Assembly (NCBI RefSeq): GCF_000725345.1
Contig: NZ_CP008852.1
Span: 2,782,001-2,846,000 of the forward strand
Reading direction: 5' to 3'
Length of the DNA: 64,000 nt
DNA from: Pelosinus sp. UFO1
GTDB taxonomy: Bacteria; Bacillota; Negativicutes; DSM-13327
Below are positions 1 through 7,621 of the stretch, in pieces; position 1 is the first letter of the stretch, and the number at the start of each line of letters is the position of its first letter. A model generated the notes under the pieces. That model had not been told where the DNA came from. It did not search any database and saw only the letters and a list, made by a program, of their open reading frames with translations. The translations under genes and the position numbers were made by a program.

Positions 1-123
1 CCAGCAGTTCGTGTAAATGACAGACATGTGCATTTTGCAACTGGAATGACCACTGAGGTTGAGGATCATGTGCATCAATTTATGTTTGCTACTCTAATTG
101 AAGACCCAATTGGTGATGACTAA
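1..123 (+). CDS. YmaF-family protein, 3' end only
   Basis: Forty codons are open from the first base of the window to a TAA at 121-123; the start lies outside. The peptide has spaced HVH and H.H motifs (DRHVHFATGM, EDHVHQFMFAT) and ends in LIEDPIGDD, which I recognise as the C-terminal repeat of the YmaF family, small histidine-rich proteins common in spore-forming Bacillota. The function of that family is unknown, and metal binding is only a guess from the histidines. If the sigK-interrupting element extends to the left of the window, this gene is cargo of that element. Confidence 0.65.
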   Translation, partial: PAVRVNDRHVHFATGMTTEVEDHVHQFMFATLIEDPIGDD

Positions 124-163
124 CCCTGGTTTTGGGTAAAAAGTGAATTGATATATATAGTAC

Positions 164-209
164 AGGGACACAGGTTATGTTTAGTGTTTTGAAACAACAT
201 CCTTGTCCC
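164..209. repeat. Imperfect palindrome, REP-like
   Basis: GGGACA at 165-170 pairs with TGTCCC at 204-209, followed inward by AGG/CCT and ATGTT/AACAT with small bulges. A second GGGAC...GTCCC pair lies between about 258 and 285. Such GGGACA-bounded palindromes resemble the REP-like extragenic repeats of clostridial genomes. The stretch 124-292 otherwise holds no gene that I can support. Confidence 0.4.
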
Positions 210-292
210 CATATTTTTGCATCAAGTGAAATATATTGTCGCCCTCGGAAGACTCACAGGGACGGCTCTGTTGATTCCATGTCCCATAAACA

Positions 293-327
293 CGCAAAAC
301 TCCTGCCAACTTAGCAGGAGTTTTGCG
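293..327. terminator. Hairpin terminator, bidirectional
   Basis: A 14-bp perfect stem (293-306 with 314-327) with a 7-nt loop carries A-tracts and T-tracts on its outer side. It lies directly after the stop codon of the AraC-family gene at 331 and would end that minus-strand transcript. Confidence 0.75.
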
Positions 328-330
328 CTA

Positions 331-1185
331 TTACTTCTTGATAGGAATCCAAATCTCACATCTGTAATCTGGAGAGTATATATCACCTTTAGGATAGACC
401 TCAAGCTCTGGTGCACAATCATGTTGATATCCTGCAGCAGGCAACCACTCTGTAAATATCCTTCGAGTAAGATCCTGTATCGCTTCAGGCAGTGCTCCGA
501 CTAATTCAAATATAGCCCAGGTTGCTGCTGGTATCGTTGTCGAAATATATCCACTGGGAAGAGTTTCTTTGATGTTCTCAATTGCTATCATATAATTAAA
601 TTCATCTTTATACTTACCAAAATCCTTACATATACCTAACACGCCACGTTCACCGGCTCTTGAATTAATCCACTCGTATGATCCATCGTTCATGCAATCG
701 TTCCAAAATTGGGGCACCTGTTTGAAATTTTCTCCGTCTACCATAGTTATCCTTCGTTGTTTACCCACTACTGTAAAGCTTTCTTTATCAACAATCTTAT
801 AATCCATATTTTTATCTCCTTTTATTGAAATGTGAAAGGAGAGCTTAGGATATGCCTTGAGATTTGCTCCCGGCTCGCGCGCAGCCGAAGGGCTTATTCC
901 ATGCATTTTCCCAAAAGCTTTTGTGAATGCTTCGGGCGTTTCATAGCCATACTTATAAGCCACATTAATGATTTTTTCGCCAGATACAATATCCTGAGCA
1001 GCAAGTGTGAGCCTTCTTCTTCGTATATATTCAGCTATTGTAATACCAGTAATCATATGATACATACGCTGAAAGTGAAACGTAGAGGATAAGGCGATTT
1101 TCGCCACCTTCTCAATATCAAGCTTTTCAGTAATGTTATCCTCCAGATATTCTACTGCCTTATTCATTGCATCGAGCCAATTCAT
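331..1185 (-). CDS. AraC-family regulator with GyrI-like effector domain
   Basis: A 284-residue protein. Residues 1-105 form an AraC/XylS DNA-binding domain with two helix-turn-helix units (KVAKIALSSTFHFQRMYH and INVAYKYGYETPEAFTKAF). The remainder is a GyrI/SOUL-like small-molecule binding domain containing a long insert-free core that ends EVYPKGDIYSPDYRCEIW. This architecture is that of the Rob/BltR-like stress and drug regulators. I chose the ATG at 1183-1185 because GAGAGGGGTGG lies just upstream; a longer reading frame exists but has no ribosome site. The gene stands alone, upstream of a serine recombinase on the other strand, and is probably cargo of the sigK element. No target can be named. 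Confidence 0.88.
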   Translation of the reverse strand: MNWLDAMNKAVEYLEDNITEKLDIEKVAKIALSSTFHFQRMYHMITGITIAEYIRRRRLTLAAQDIVSGEKIINVAYKYGYETPEAFTKAFGKMHGISPSAAREPGANLKAYPKLSFHISIKGDKNMDYKIVDKESFTVVGKQRRITMVDGENFKQVPQFWNDCMNDGSYEWINSRAGERGVLGICKDFGKYKDEFNYMIAIENIKETLPSGYISTTIPAATWAIFELVGALPEAIQDLTRRIFTEWLPAAGYQHDCAPELEVYPKGDIYSPDYRCEIWIPIKK

Positions 1186-1415
1186 CGAGCCACCCCTCTC
1201 TAGTTCTATATTAAATACTTTCTGCTTATCTGTCCTGTCTTTAAATGCTGTCCGATGACAGGTTTGAAAAAAACGCTTCTTACTTCTTTTCCCTAAAAAC
1301 AAATAAACTCCTACCATAGATTAGAAGGATTTTTCCCGATTATGGTATAAAGTAAATACTAAATATGTTTGAAAGATATCATTTATAATGATATCGCAAC
1401 AAGGAAGGTGCTAAT

Positions 1416-2969
1416 GTGAGCAACCAGTATCATAAAGACCTAGAGCCTTCTTGTTTCTATCTCCGTAAATCAAGAGAAGATCAGGAAGCAGAATCCAGAG
1501 GTGAAGGGGAAACTCTCGCTAAGCATAAAAAGGCATTATTTAAAACAGCTAAAGTATATGGTGTGAATATTACTAAAGTCTTTGAAGAAGTTGTGTCAGG
1601 TGAGAGCATCATCCATCGGCCTGAGATGTTAAACCTACTAAAAGAAATTGAAGAAGGAAAATGGAAATCTGTTTTCTGTATGGATATTGATCGTCTTGGT
1701 CGTGGCAAGATGCAGGATCAAGGTTTAATTATAGAAACCTTTAAACAAGCAAAAACTAAGATCGTAACTCCACGTAAAATATATGATTTAAACGATGAAT
1801 GGGACGAAGAATATACCGAGTTTGAATCTTTCATGGCACGCAAAGAGCTCAAGATCATCACTAGACGCTTACAAGGCGGCAGAATTAGATCCTTGGAAGA
1901 TGGTAACTACCTTGGCACCGTACCTCCCTATGGATACCTAATAGAGAAAAAAGACCGCAAGAGATACTTAATTAAGAACCCAGAACAAAGTGAACCTACG
2001 ACTTTAATATGGAAGTTATACAGGATGAACATGGGAACCAATAAGATAGCGAATGAACTGAATGACATGGGATATCTATCTTATACGGGTAAGAAATGGT
2101 CTGCCTCATCGATTTTAGCTATTTTAAAGAATCCTACCTACGCTGGTGTTAATGCGTGGAAAAAAGTAGCTTCGAAGAAGTCGACTACCCGTATTGGCAG
2201 GGAAACAAAATTGCGCCCCAAAGAAGAGCAAATTTGGATTTATGATTGTCATGAACCCTATGTCACTCTTGAAGAATTTGAGCAGGTGCAACAAATGCTG
2301 TCAAAAAAATATCACCCGCCCTATCAGCTTATTAACGGCATTACCAATCCCCTAGCTGGATTGATTAAATGCGATATATGCGGCGGTTCAATGATCTATC
2401 GTCCTTATCAGCATCAACAGTACCCTCACCTCATGTGCTACAATCGGTATTGTCGTAATAAAAGCTGCCGCTTTGAATATGTGGAGCAGAAAATATTAGA
2501 GGGCCTGCTGCTATGGCTTAACGAATATCGCGCTCAGTGGGATAATTTTAAGGCTAATGAACAGGATAATACCATTGACCTCAAAGAGAAGGTATATAAA
2601 AACCTCAAAAAGGAATTAAAAGAATTAGAGCTGCAAAAAGACAATTTACATGACTTATTAGAAAAAGGGATTTATAATGCTGATACCTACCTAGAAAGAT
2701 CAGCAAAATTATCTGAGAAAATTGCTGATACAAAAAAAAATATCGACAAAACAGAATTTGCCTTGTCGAATGAGATTCAACATGAGAAAGCTAAAAAGGA
2801 TATTATTCCTAAGGTTCAACACGTTTTAGAAGTCTATGAGAAATCCAATAACCCTACTGAGAAAAATAATATGTTAAAGTCAGTGCTAGAAAATGCCACC
2901 TATCGCAAAGAAAAATGGCAAAAAGGTGATCAATTTACACTAGTGATAAATCCCCGTTTACCCCAGTAA
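1416..2969 (+). CDS. spoIVCA: Large serine recombinase, SpoIVCA-like excisionase of the sigK element
   Basis: A 517-residue large serine recombinase. The N-terminal resolvase domain (about 10-150) has the YLRKSRED motif with the presumed catalytic Ser19 and the [12 protein letters not shown] segment. It is followed by a recombinase domain (about 175-290), a zinc ribbon (CDICGGSM...[11 protein letters not shown], about 325-355) and a Lys/Glu-rich coiled coil (about 385-470). The start is GTG at 1416, preceded by AAGGAAGG; the overlapping ATG at 1414 runs straight into TGA. The gene is convergent with, and directly next to, the 5' half of sigK, the same arrangement as spoIVCA-spoIVCB in B. subtilis. 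I infer that it excises the intervening element in the mother cell to rebuild sigK. The symbol rests on this context, since phage integrases share the fold. Confidence 0.85.
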   Translation: MSNQYHKDLEPSCFYLRKSREDQEAESRGEGETLAKHKKALFKTAKVYGVNITKVFEEVVSGESIIHRPEMLNLLKEIEEGKWKSVFCMDIDRLGRGKMQDQGLIIETFKQAKTKIVTPRKIYDLNDEWDEEYTEFESFMARKELKIITRRLQGGRIRSLEDGNYLGTVPPYGYLIEKKDRKRYLIKNPEQSEPTTLIWKLYRMNMGTNKIANELNDMGYLSYTGKKWSASSILAILKNPTYAGVNAWKKVASKKSTTRIGRETKLRPKEEQIWIYDCHEPYVTLEEFEQVQQMLSKKYHPPYQLINGITNPLAGLIKCDICGGSMIYRPYQHQQYPHLMCYNRYCRNKSCRFEYVEQKILEGLLLWLNEYRAQWDNFKANEQDNTIDLKEKVYKNLKKELKELELQKDNLHDLLEKGIYNADTYLERSAKLSEKIADTKKNIDKTEFALSNEIQHEKAKKDIIPKVQHVLEVYEKSNNPTEKNNMLKSVLENATYRKEKWQKGDQFTLVINPRLPQ

Positions 2970-3442
2970 TTACATGGCTTCAATGCCCAATACAGATAAA
3001 TATATGATGTAAATTCATTTCCTTCCTTATCCACTCCAATAGGATCGTATAAGCTAACTTCAGCACGCGTGCGACGTGTACTTCTAAGATGCATTAAAAT
3101 TTCATTTTCAATACATCTAGCTGCGTAGGTTGCTAAGCGAATTTTCTTCGCTACATCAAAAGTATTAATCGCTTTTATTAGCCCGATTGTGCCGATTGAA
3201 ATTAAATCATCAATATCTTCACCCGTATTATCAAATTTTTTAACAATGTGTGCTACTAATCTTAGATTTCTCTCGATTAATATGCTTTTCGCATTTTCAT
3301 CTCCGCTTTTTAGCCGTTCCAAGTATATTTGTTCTTCCTTTTCTGAAAGAGGTAAGGGAAAAGTATTATTGGTTACGTAAGAAACCAGTAGGGAAAGGCC
3401 ATTCACAATAGAAACTGCTAATGCCGCAAAAAAAGACACCAC
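2930..3442 (-). CDS. sigK: sigK 5' half (pro-sigma-K N-terminal part), interrupted
   Basis: The protein begins with a membrane-associated pro-sequence ([13 protein letters not shown]... to SYVTNN) of exactly the length of B. subtilis pro-sigma-K. Region 1.2 and region 2 of sigma-K follow ([47 protein letters not shown]). Family similarity stops after DKEGNE at about 3014; the next 28 codons come from the inserted element and end at a stop inside the recombinase gene. Regions 3 and 4 are absent from this window and are expected on the minus strand left of position 1. The GTG at 3442 is preferred to the GTG at 3451 because GGGGGTGA is correctly spaced from it and the pro-sequence length then fits. 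Sigma-K directs late mother-cell transcription, so an unexcised copy should be inactive. Confidence 0.9.
   Translation of the reverse strand: MVSFFAALAVSIVNGLSLLVSYVTNNTFPLPLSEKEEQIYLERLKSGDENAKSILIERNLRLVAHIVKKFDNTGEDIDDLISIGTIGLIKAINTFDVAKKIRLATYAARCIENEILMHLRSTRRTRAEVSLYDPIGVDKEGNEFTSYIYLYWALKPCNYWGKRGFITSVN
2985..3040. other. Probable attachment site of the sigK-intervening element
   Basis: Reading on the minus strand, the sigK coding sequence matches the family through DKEGNE (codon ending at 3014). It then diverges into [12 protein letters not shown], which has no likeness to sigma-K. The recombination crossover must therefore lie within or just beside GAAGGAAATGAA (about 3014-3025). 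Large serine recombinases use att sites of roughly 40-50 bp around such a core. The exact dinucleotide cannot be fixed without the other end of the element. Confidence 0.6.
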
Positions 3443-3471
3443 AACATTCACCCCCGCAAATCACTTGCTTC

Positions 3472-3500
3472 ATTGTATGGTATAATATCTCTTCATGTGC
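3472..3500 (-). promoter_or_regulatory. Putative sigma-E-type promoter of sigK
   Basis: The minus strand carries CATACAAT (3472-3479), an exact sigma-E -10 element, about 30 bp upstream of the sigK start. The -35 side (GCACATG, about 3494-3500) is a weak match. Sigma-E control of sigK is established in B. subtilis; here it is inferred from the -10 box. Confidence 0.45.
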
Positions 3501-3649
3501 CTGTTAATTTTTGTATATCATAGATCTTTTTAAAAGTTTCCTTAGACTTCCACTTCTTACTCGTATTTTTTTCCTCTCGTTGCAATAAATGTACAACTCT
3601 ACTGAATTCAGATATTAATGAAAGAGTACTGACTTTTTAAATAATAGAC

Positions 3650-3678
3650 TTGCGTCTTTCTAGCACGTAGCATATAAT
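3650..3678 (+). promoter_or_regulatory. Sigma-A-type promoter for the 29-residue peptide gene
   Basis: TTGCGT (3650-3655) and TATAAT (3673-3678) are separated by 17 bp and lie 20 bp upstream of the start of the small gene at 3699. The remainder of 3443-3649 shows no gene. Confidence 0.55.
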
Positions 3679-3698
3679 CGCAAAAGGAGAGTGATATC

Positions 3699-3788
3699 AT
3701 GGAACAATATGCTGGTGATTTCCAACTACTATTTGCCTGTATTCTTATTCTTGTCTACGTACTATGGGAAAGATTATTTCCAGAATGA
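3699..3788 (+). CDS. Small single-span membrane peptide (29 residues)
   Basis: ATG at 3699 follows AAAAGGAGAGTG with good spacing and opens 29 codons ending in TGA. The peptide has an acidic start (MEQYAGDF), one hydrophobic segment of about 16 residues (LLFACILILVYVLW) and a short ERLFPE tail. I do not recognise the family. Its place between sigK and yyaC, and its resemblance in size to YjcZ/SscA-like sporulation peptides, suggest a sporulation role, but that is conjecture. A near-consensus promoter at 3650-3678 supports it being a real gene. Confidence 0.55.
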   Translation: MEQYAGDFQLLFACILILVYVLWERLFPE

Positions 3789-3803
3789 TAAGTTTTCCAT
3801 AAG

Positions 3804-4373
3804 TTAAACTGCATCATAATCCGTAACGTAATTAATCACATCACTTATCACCTTACCAATGCAATTGCTAAGTTTTATAACAATCGATAATGAGGCACTC
3901 TGTAAATCTAAATATCCCATATAGCCTCCCGCGTTGACTACACCAATAATTGAAATGGTGCCGATATAAGGTAATTTATTGCCAACAGCAATACCAGCCT
4001 CTATACCTCCCTCCCATATTTCCATATTGCCAATTTCATTATTTTTACCTAAACATGCGTCAACAGCAATAATAATAGGCTGATGATGCTGTTTTTCTAT
4101 ACTCTGAATTACTTCTACTAAATTTCCTGCATGAACAGGATTATCCAAGCTACCATAAACAATGCTTTTTGTGTTTTCTAGCAAATAAGAGCCCACTAAG
4201 GGACCAAGAGCGTCGCCAATATATTTATCCGATCCAATACATAAAATAATGATTTTTCTATTATTCAGTTCTTTTTGTTGTTTTAATAAATACAATAAAT
4301 AGGGATGCATTTTGTTATAAGCCAAAGCATCATTTATATTAGTAACTACTTTTTCAGCGACAGTCTTCTTCAT
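3804..4373 (-). CDS. yyaC: YyaC-family spore protease-like protein
   Basis: A 189-residue protein of the YyaC (DUF1256) family, which is structurally related to the germination protease GPR and to hydrogenase maturation peptidases. The signature GSDKYIGDALGPLVG, the central IIIAVDACLG and the GYMGYLDLQ segment are all visible. The start ATG at 4373 follows AAAGGAGAT. It is monocistronic and faces the 29-residue peptide gene. YyaC is known to be expressed in sporulation in B. subtilis; its substrate is unsettled. The assignment to the family is firm, the activity is not. Confidence 0.88.
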   Translation of the reverse strand: MKKTVAEKVVTNINDALAYNKMHPYLLYLLKQQKELNNRKIIILCIGSDKYIGDALGPLVGSYLLENTKSIVYGSLDNPVHAGNLVEVIQSIEKQHHQPIIIAVDACLGKNNEIGNMEIWEGGIEAGIAVGNKLPYIGTISIIGVVNAGGYMGYLDLQSASLSIVIKLSNCIGKVISDVINYVTDYDAV

Positions 4374-4484
4374 TTTATGATCTCCTTTTATAATATTACC
4401 AATAATATCTATGCATCCTATCTACAAAGAATACTTGATTCTGTCGAAGTCCCTTGCTCCTAGCCAACCCATACTGTACCCAAA

Positions 4485-4516
4485 AAACCGCCTTGCAATA
4501 TTGCAAAGGCGTTTTC
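4485..4516. terminator. Hairpin with T-tract between yyaC and the Na/Pi transporter
   Basis: The stem CGCCTTGCAAT/ATTGCAAAGGCG (4489-4511), with one bulge, is flanked by AAAA and TTTT. It lies between the divergently transcribed yyaC and transporter genes, so it may end a read-through transcript or act as a leader hairpin. The remainder of 4374-4591 shows no gene. Confidence 0.45.
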
Positions 4517-4591
4517 CTATAAAAATTCTTTGTTTTAGAATCATAGCTAGTAACATACATTATATTGCAACTTGAAGATGGAGGTAATGCA

Positions 4592-5521
4592 ATGTATGTT
4601 ATGCTACTATTGAGTCTAATCGGTACCACACTGTTATTGGGTGGTATTTACTTCATGCGTCTTGGTCTACAAAAACTATTATGGACTAAATTACAGTCGC
4701 TCTTAAGCCAACTAACTAAAACTCCTTTGCGTGGTTTATTTGTAGGTATGTTTGCCGCTGCGATTATGCAAAGCAGTACTGCAGTTTCATTATTAACTAT
4801 AGGCTTGGTCCATGCAGAGTATTTATCCTTTTATCAAGGTCTAGGGATTATTCTAGGAGCAAATATTGGCACATGTTCCACAGTACAATTGATGACTATC
4901 ACGATACCGGAACAAGTTATCTTACCATTATTTCTATTCAGTTTATTACTCACAATCATATCCAAAAAACTTCGCTACCTCGGTATGGCAGCTTCAGGAT
5001 TACTTAGTATGTTTATTGGCATGAGTATTTTATCAGAAGCCTTAAGCAGTCTTTCAGAATTTACAACTGTTATTAGTTATTTGCTTGCCGCCAAAGAAAA
5101 TTCTATTTATGGAATCCTTGGAGGAATGATCATTACTCTTTTATTTCAATCTAGCAGCGCCGCTACAGGTGTATTAATGGTCCTAGCCAGCGATGGGATT
5201 ATCGATCTAACAACAGCTACTTATGTAGTCTACGGCAACAATATTGGATCCTGTTTATCTTCCATTATTGTAGCATTAACAGCATCTTTATCAGCGAGAC
5301 GTCTCGCTGCAGCCCATATCCTTCTTAATGTATTAGGTGTTTTTATTTTCTTACCATTTACAAATTTACTAGTGAAAATAGCCACCTATCTCACAGCAGA
5401 TTTTGCTGGGCAGGTGGCTATAGTACATACGCTATTTAATATTATTTCTTCTGTGGCTGTATTACCAATACTACGCCAATACGCAAATCTAGTTATGTTA
5501 TTGGTTCCCAAAAGAAGATGA
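4592..5521 (+). CDS. Na/Pi-cotransporter II family protein, short form
   Basis: A 309-residue membrane protein with about eight to nine hydrophobic segments and the duplicated Na/Pi cotransporter core. Each half carries a QSS motif (MQSSTAVSLLTIGL and FQSSSAATGVLMVLA) and a GANIGTC/GNNIGSC loop. The C-terminal PhoU-like domain of full-length NptA proteins is missing, as in YqeW-type members, so the transported ion may be phosphate but is not certain. ATG 4592 is preceded by GGAGGT at 4580. Its stop overlaps the 3' end of the convergent znuB by 24 bp. Confidence 0.85.
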   Translation: MYVMLLLSLIGTTLLLGGIYFMRLGLQKLLWTKLQSLLSQLTKTPLRGLFVGMFAAAIMQSSTAVSLLTIGLVHAEYLSFYQGLGIILGANIGTCSTVQLMTITIPEQVILPLFLFSLLLTIISKKLRYLGMAASGLLSMFIGMSILSEALSSLSEFTTVISYLLAAKENSIYGILGGMIITLLFQSSSAATGVLMVLASDGIIDLTTATYVVYGNNIGSCLSSIIVALTASLSARRLAAAHILLNVLGVFIFLPFTNLLVKIATYLTADFAGQVAIVHTLFNIISSVAVLPILRQYANLVMLLVPKRR

Positions 5522-6349
5522 AGTACCTACATCTTGTCTTTCCTTCCGATTGATACCCATTCTTACAACCGATATAAAAATATATTCCAAAACGGCAGTC
5601 ATTACAATGGTACCACCAGGAGCAATGTCCAAATAAAAAGAAGATGTTAGGCCAATGAGTACAGATATTATAGAAAATACTACTGCCCATCCCATGGTAG
5701 CCTTGAATCCCACCCTGAGCAGATGAGCTGTTGCCACAGGTATTATCATTAACGCACTCACAAGTAAGATACCGACTATCGTCATGCCAACGACAACGAC
5801 TAAAGCTGTCAATATGCTAAACAGCATATTGATCATTCCCGTATTAATCCCTGCAACTTTTGCAATGTCTTCATCTAAGGCCATTAACATAAGCTTATCA
5901 AATAAAAAATAAACAATAGCTAGTACTAGAGTTCCGGAACAAGCTATTGTTATCACATCAACAAGAGATACTGTAATAATACTCCCAAACAAAAAGCTTA
6001 ATAATCCAGAACTTGGCATACGAGTCATCGTACTAAAAATAATAGCCATAGCCGCGCCCGCATAAAAGAATATTGCTAATCCCATATCAGCAAATTCCAT
6101 ATGGCGCCTACGAACTAATTCAATGCCCACTGCACCCGCTATAGTCATAATCAAAGCTCCAACTACTGGATATAATCCCACCATATAGCCGCCTGTTACA
6201 CCAGCAAAAGCAATATGTCCCAAGCCATCACCAATTAGAGATTGACGACGCACCACTACAAAACTTCCGATAAGTGGGCAAACAATCCCCGTTATGAGAC
6301 CTGCCAATAATGCCCTTTGAATAAAATCATACTGAAAAAATTCCATCAT
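5498..6349 (-). CDS. znuB: Zinc/manganese ABC transporter permease
   Basis: A 283-residue ABC-3 family permease with about eight hydrophobic helices and the family motif GDGLGHIAFAGVT near residue 40. It is the third gene of the regulator-ATPase-permease operon and starts 9 nt after the ATPase stop; GAGGTGAA precedes the start. Together with the ATPase it should import zinc, judging by the linked Fur-family repressor. Mn or Fe cannot be excluded from sequence. No substrate-binding protein (ZnuA) gene lies in the window. The 3' end overlaps the facing transporter gene. Confidence 0.88.
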   Translation of the reverse strand: MMEFFQYDFIQRALLAGLITGIVCPLIGSFVVVRRQSLIGDGLGHIAFAGVTGGYMVGLYPVVGALIMTIAGAVGIELVRRRHMEFADMGLAIFFYAGAAMAIIFSTMTRMPSSGLLSFLFGSIITVSLVDVITIACSGTLVLAIVYFLFDKLMLMALDEDIAKVAGINTGMINMLFSILTALVVVVGMTIVGILLVSALMIIPVATAHLLRVGFKATMGWAVVFSIISVLIGLTSSFYLDIAPGGTIVMTAVLEYIFISVVRMGINRKERQDVGTSSSFGNQ

Positions 6350-6358
6350 TTCACCTCA

Positions 6359-7084
6359 TCACCCTGTATAGTACCACAAATGCCGAGCCTGGGCATGAGT
6401 AGCTTCAAACTCTTCACTACTACCATAGAAACATAGTTTTCGATTGATACATGCTACTTTATTAGCCCATGATACCGCTTTTTCAATATCATGAGAAACC
6501 ATAACTACTGTAATACCTAGATTTTTATTTAAAGTACCTAAGAGCTCGTAGATTTTTGCACTTGCTTCGTAATCAATTCCGCTAGTGGGTTCATCTAATA
6601 ATAGCAACTCTGGATTCGCTGCCAAAGCCATTGCCACCATAACCCTCTGTTGCTGCCCGCCTGAAAGCTCACCAATACGCCGATCGCGTAAATTCTCTGC
6701 CCCCACCAACTCTAACATATGGCTAGTAATGTGCTTGGCAGCCTGATGATTATTCCGAGTAGCTGCTGAACCTAACGTTAATCCCAGTGCTACTACTTCT
6801 TTCACAGTTGCTGGAAATCCCATTATATTCTTTCCATAATTTTGCGGTACATAACCAATTAAGCCATGTCCTTTTGCTGTAAGTAAATCTTTTCCACCAA
6901 TACTTACCTCTCCACGGCTAGGTTTTAAAAGTCCGGCTGTAACTCTAAGCATCGTACTTTTACCAGCTCCGTTTGGACCAACTACAGCAACAAAATCCCC
7001 TTTTGAAACCGTTAGAGATATATTTTCTAACGCAACCGTATTATTATAAGAAAAATTAATATCCACTAGTTTTACTTCACACAT
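6359..7084 (-). CDS. znuC: Zinc/manganese ABC transporter ATP-binding protein
   Basis: A 241-residue ABC ATPase with Walker A GPNGAGKSTM (about residue 37), Q-loop VPQNYG, signature LSGGQQQRV, Walker B LLLLDEPTSGID and the switch histidine in VSHDIE. It begins 12 nt after the Fur-family gene and ends 9 nt before the permease, so the three are one operon. It supplies energy for metal uptake through ZnuB at the cytoplasmic membrane. Confidence 0.9.
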   Translation of the reverse strand: MCEVKLVDINFSYNNTVALENISLTVSKGDFVAVVGPNGAGKSTMLRVTAGLLKPSRGEVSIGGKDLLTAKGHGLIGYVPQNYGKNIMGFPATVKEVVALGLTLGSAATRNNHQAAKHITSHMLELVGAENLRDRRIGELSGGQQQRVMVAMALAANPELLLLDEPTSGIDYEASAKIYELLGTLNKNLGITVVMVSHDIEKAVSWANKVACINRKLCFYGSSEEFEATHAQARHLWYYTG

Positions 7085-7096
7085 TTTCTATTCTCC

Positions 7097-7519
7097 TCAC
7101 AGACTTTTACAATCCGTACATAGACCTAATAACTCAACATTATGACGAATTAATTCATATCCATTCATCCTGAGCATTTCAATAAATTCTTGATTAATTG
7201 GACAATAGTCAATACAAACAGCCTGCCCGCATTTTACACAAACAACATGATGATGGTGATTGGCATGAGCCAATTCATATCGTGTACTCTCTTTTCCCGT
7301 TCCGGAAATTGGTATAAGAATCCCCATCTCTGTTAACATACTAATATTTCGATAAATTGTGTCTAGCCCAATGTCGTTATATTCTTGACGCACTAAATTC
7401 CAAATTTCAGCTGCCGTTAACAATCCTGCCGTATGTACAATTTTTTCTATAATAACGCGCCGCTGAGGCGTGATTCGATATCCTTTGTCTTTTAATTGTT
7501 TCATTACTTCATATATCAT
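7097..7519 (-). CDS. zur: Fur-family repressor, probably Zur
   Basis: A 140-residue Fur-family regulator. The N-terminal winged helix includes YRITPQRRVIIEKI and DTIYRNISMLTEMGIL. The dimerisation domain has HANHHHHVVCVKCG and a second LCTDC pair, giving a structural zinc site. Leading the znuCB operon makes Zur the best reading, though Fur or PerR specificity is not decided by sequence alone. AAAGGA lies upstream of the ATG. A 17-bp palindrome at 7543-7559 sits where an autoregulatory operator would. Confidence 0.85.
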   Translation of the reverse strand: MIYEVMKQLKDKGYRITPQRRVIIEKIVHTAGLLTAAEIWNLVRQEYNDIGLDTIYRNISMLTEMGILIPISGTGKESTRYELAHANHHHHVVCVKCGQAVCIDYCPINQEFIEMLRMNGYELIRHNVELLGLCTDCKSL

Positions 7520-7542
7520 TTTATATTTTTCCTTTAATTAAG

Positions 7543-7559
7543 TAATAACATTCTTATTA
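7543..7559. promoter_or_regulatory. Putative Zur/Fur box upstream of zur-znuCB
   Basis: TAATAACATTCTTATTA is a 17-bp inverted repeat with 6-bp perfect arms (TAATAA/TTATTA) and a nearly symmetric centre. It ends 24 nt upstream of the zur start. Its size and A/T pattern fit the Fur-superfamily 7-1-7 type of operator. Binding is inferred. Confidence 0.5.
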
Positions 7560-7621
7560 GCAACATAAAAATAAGTAAAGAGTGCAAAGCCCTTGGCGAG
7601 TATCACTACCCGCCCTACTTT

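Noticed and set aside
217-504. Open frame opposite the AraC-family gene
   Set aside because: No ribosome site, crosses a strong terminator hairpin and lies antisense to a well-supported gene.
1416-2969. Recombinase as part of an intact prophage or a CRISPR/defence island
   Set aside because: No phage structural genes, repeats with regular spacers or defence genes are seen on either side; the sigK context explains it better.
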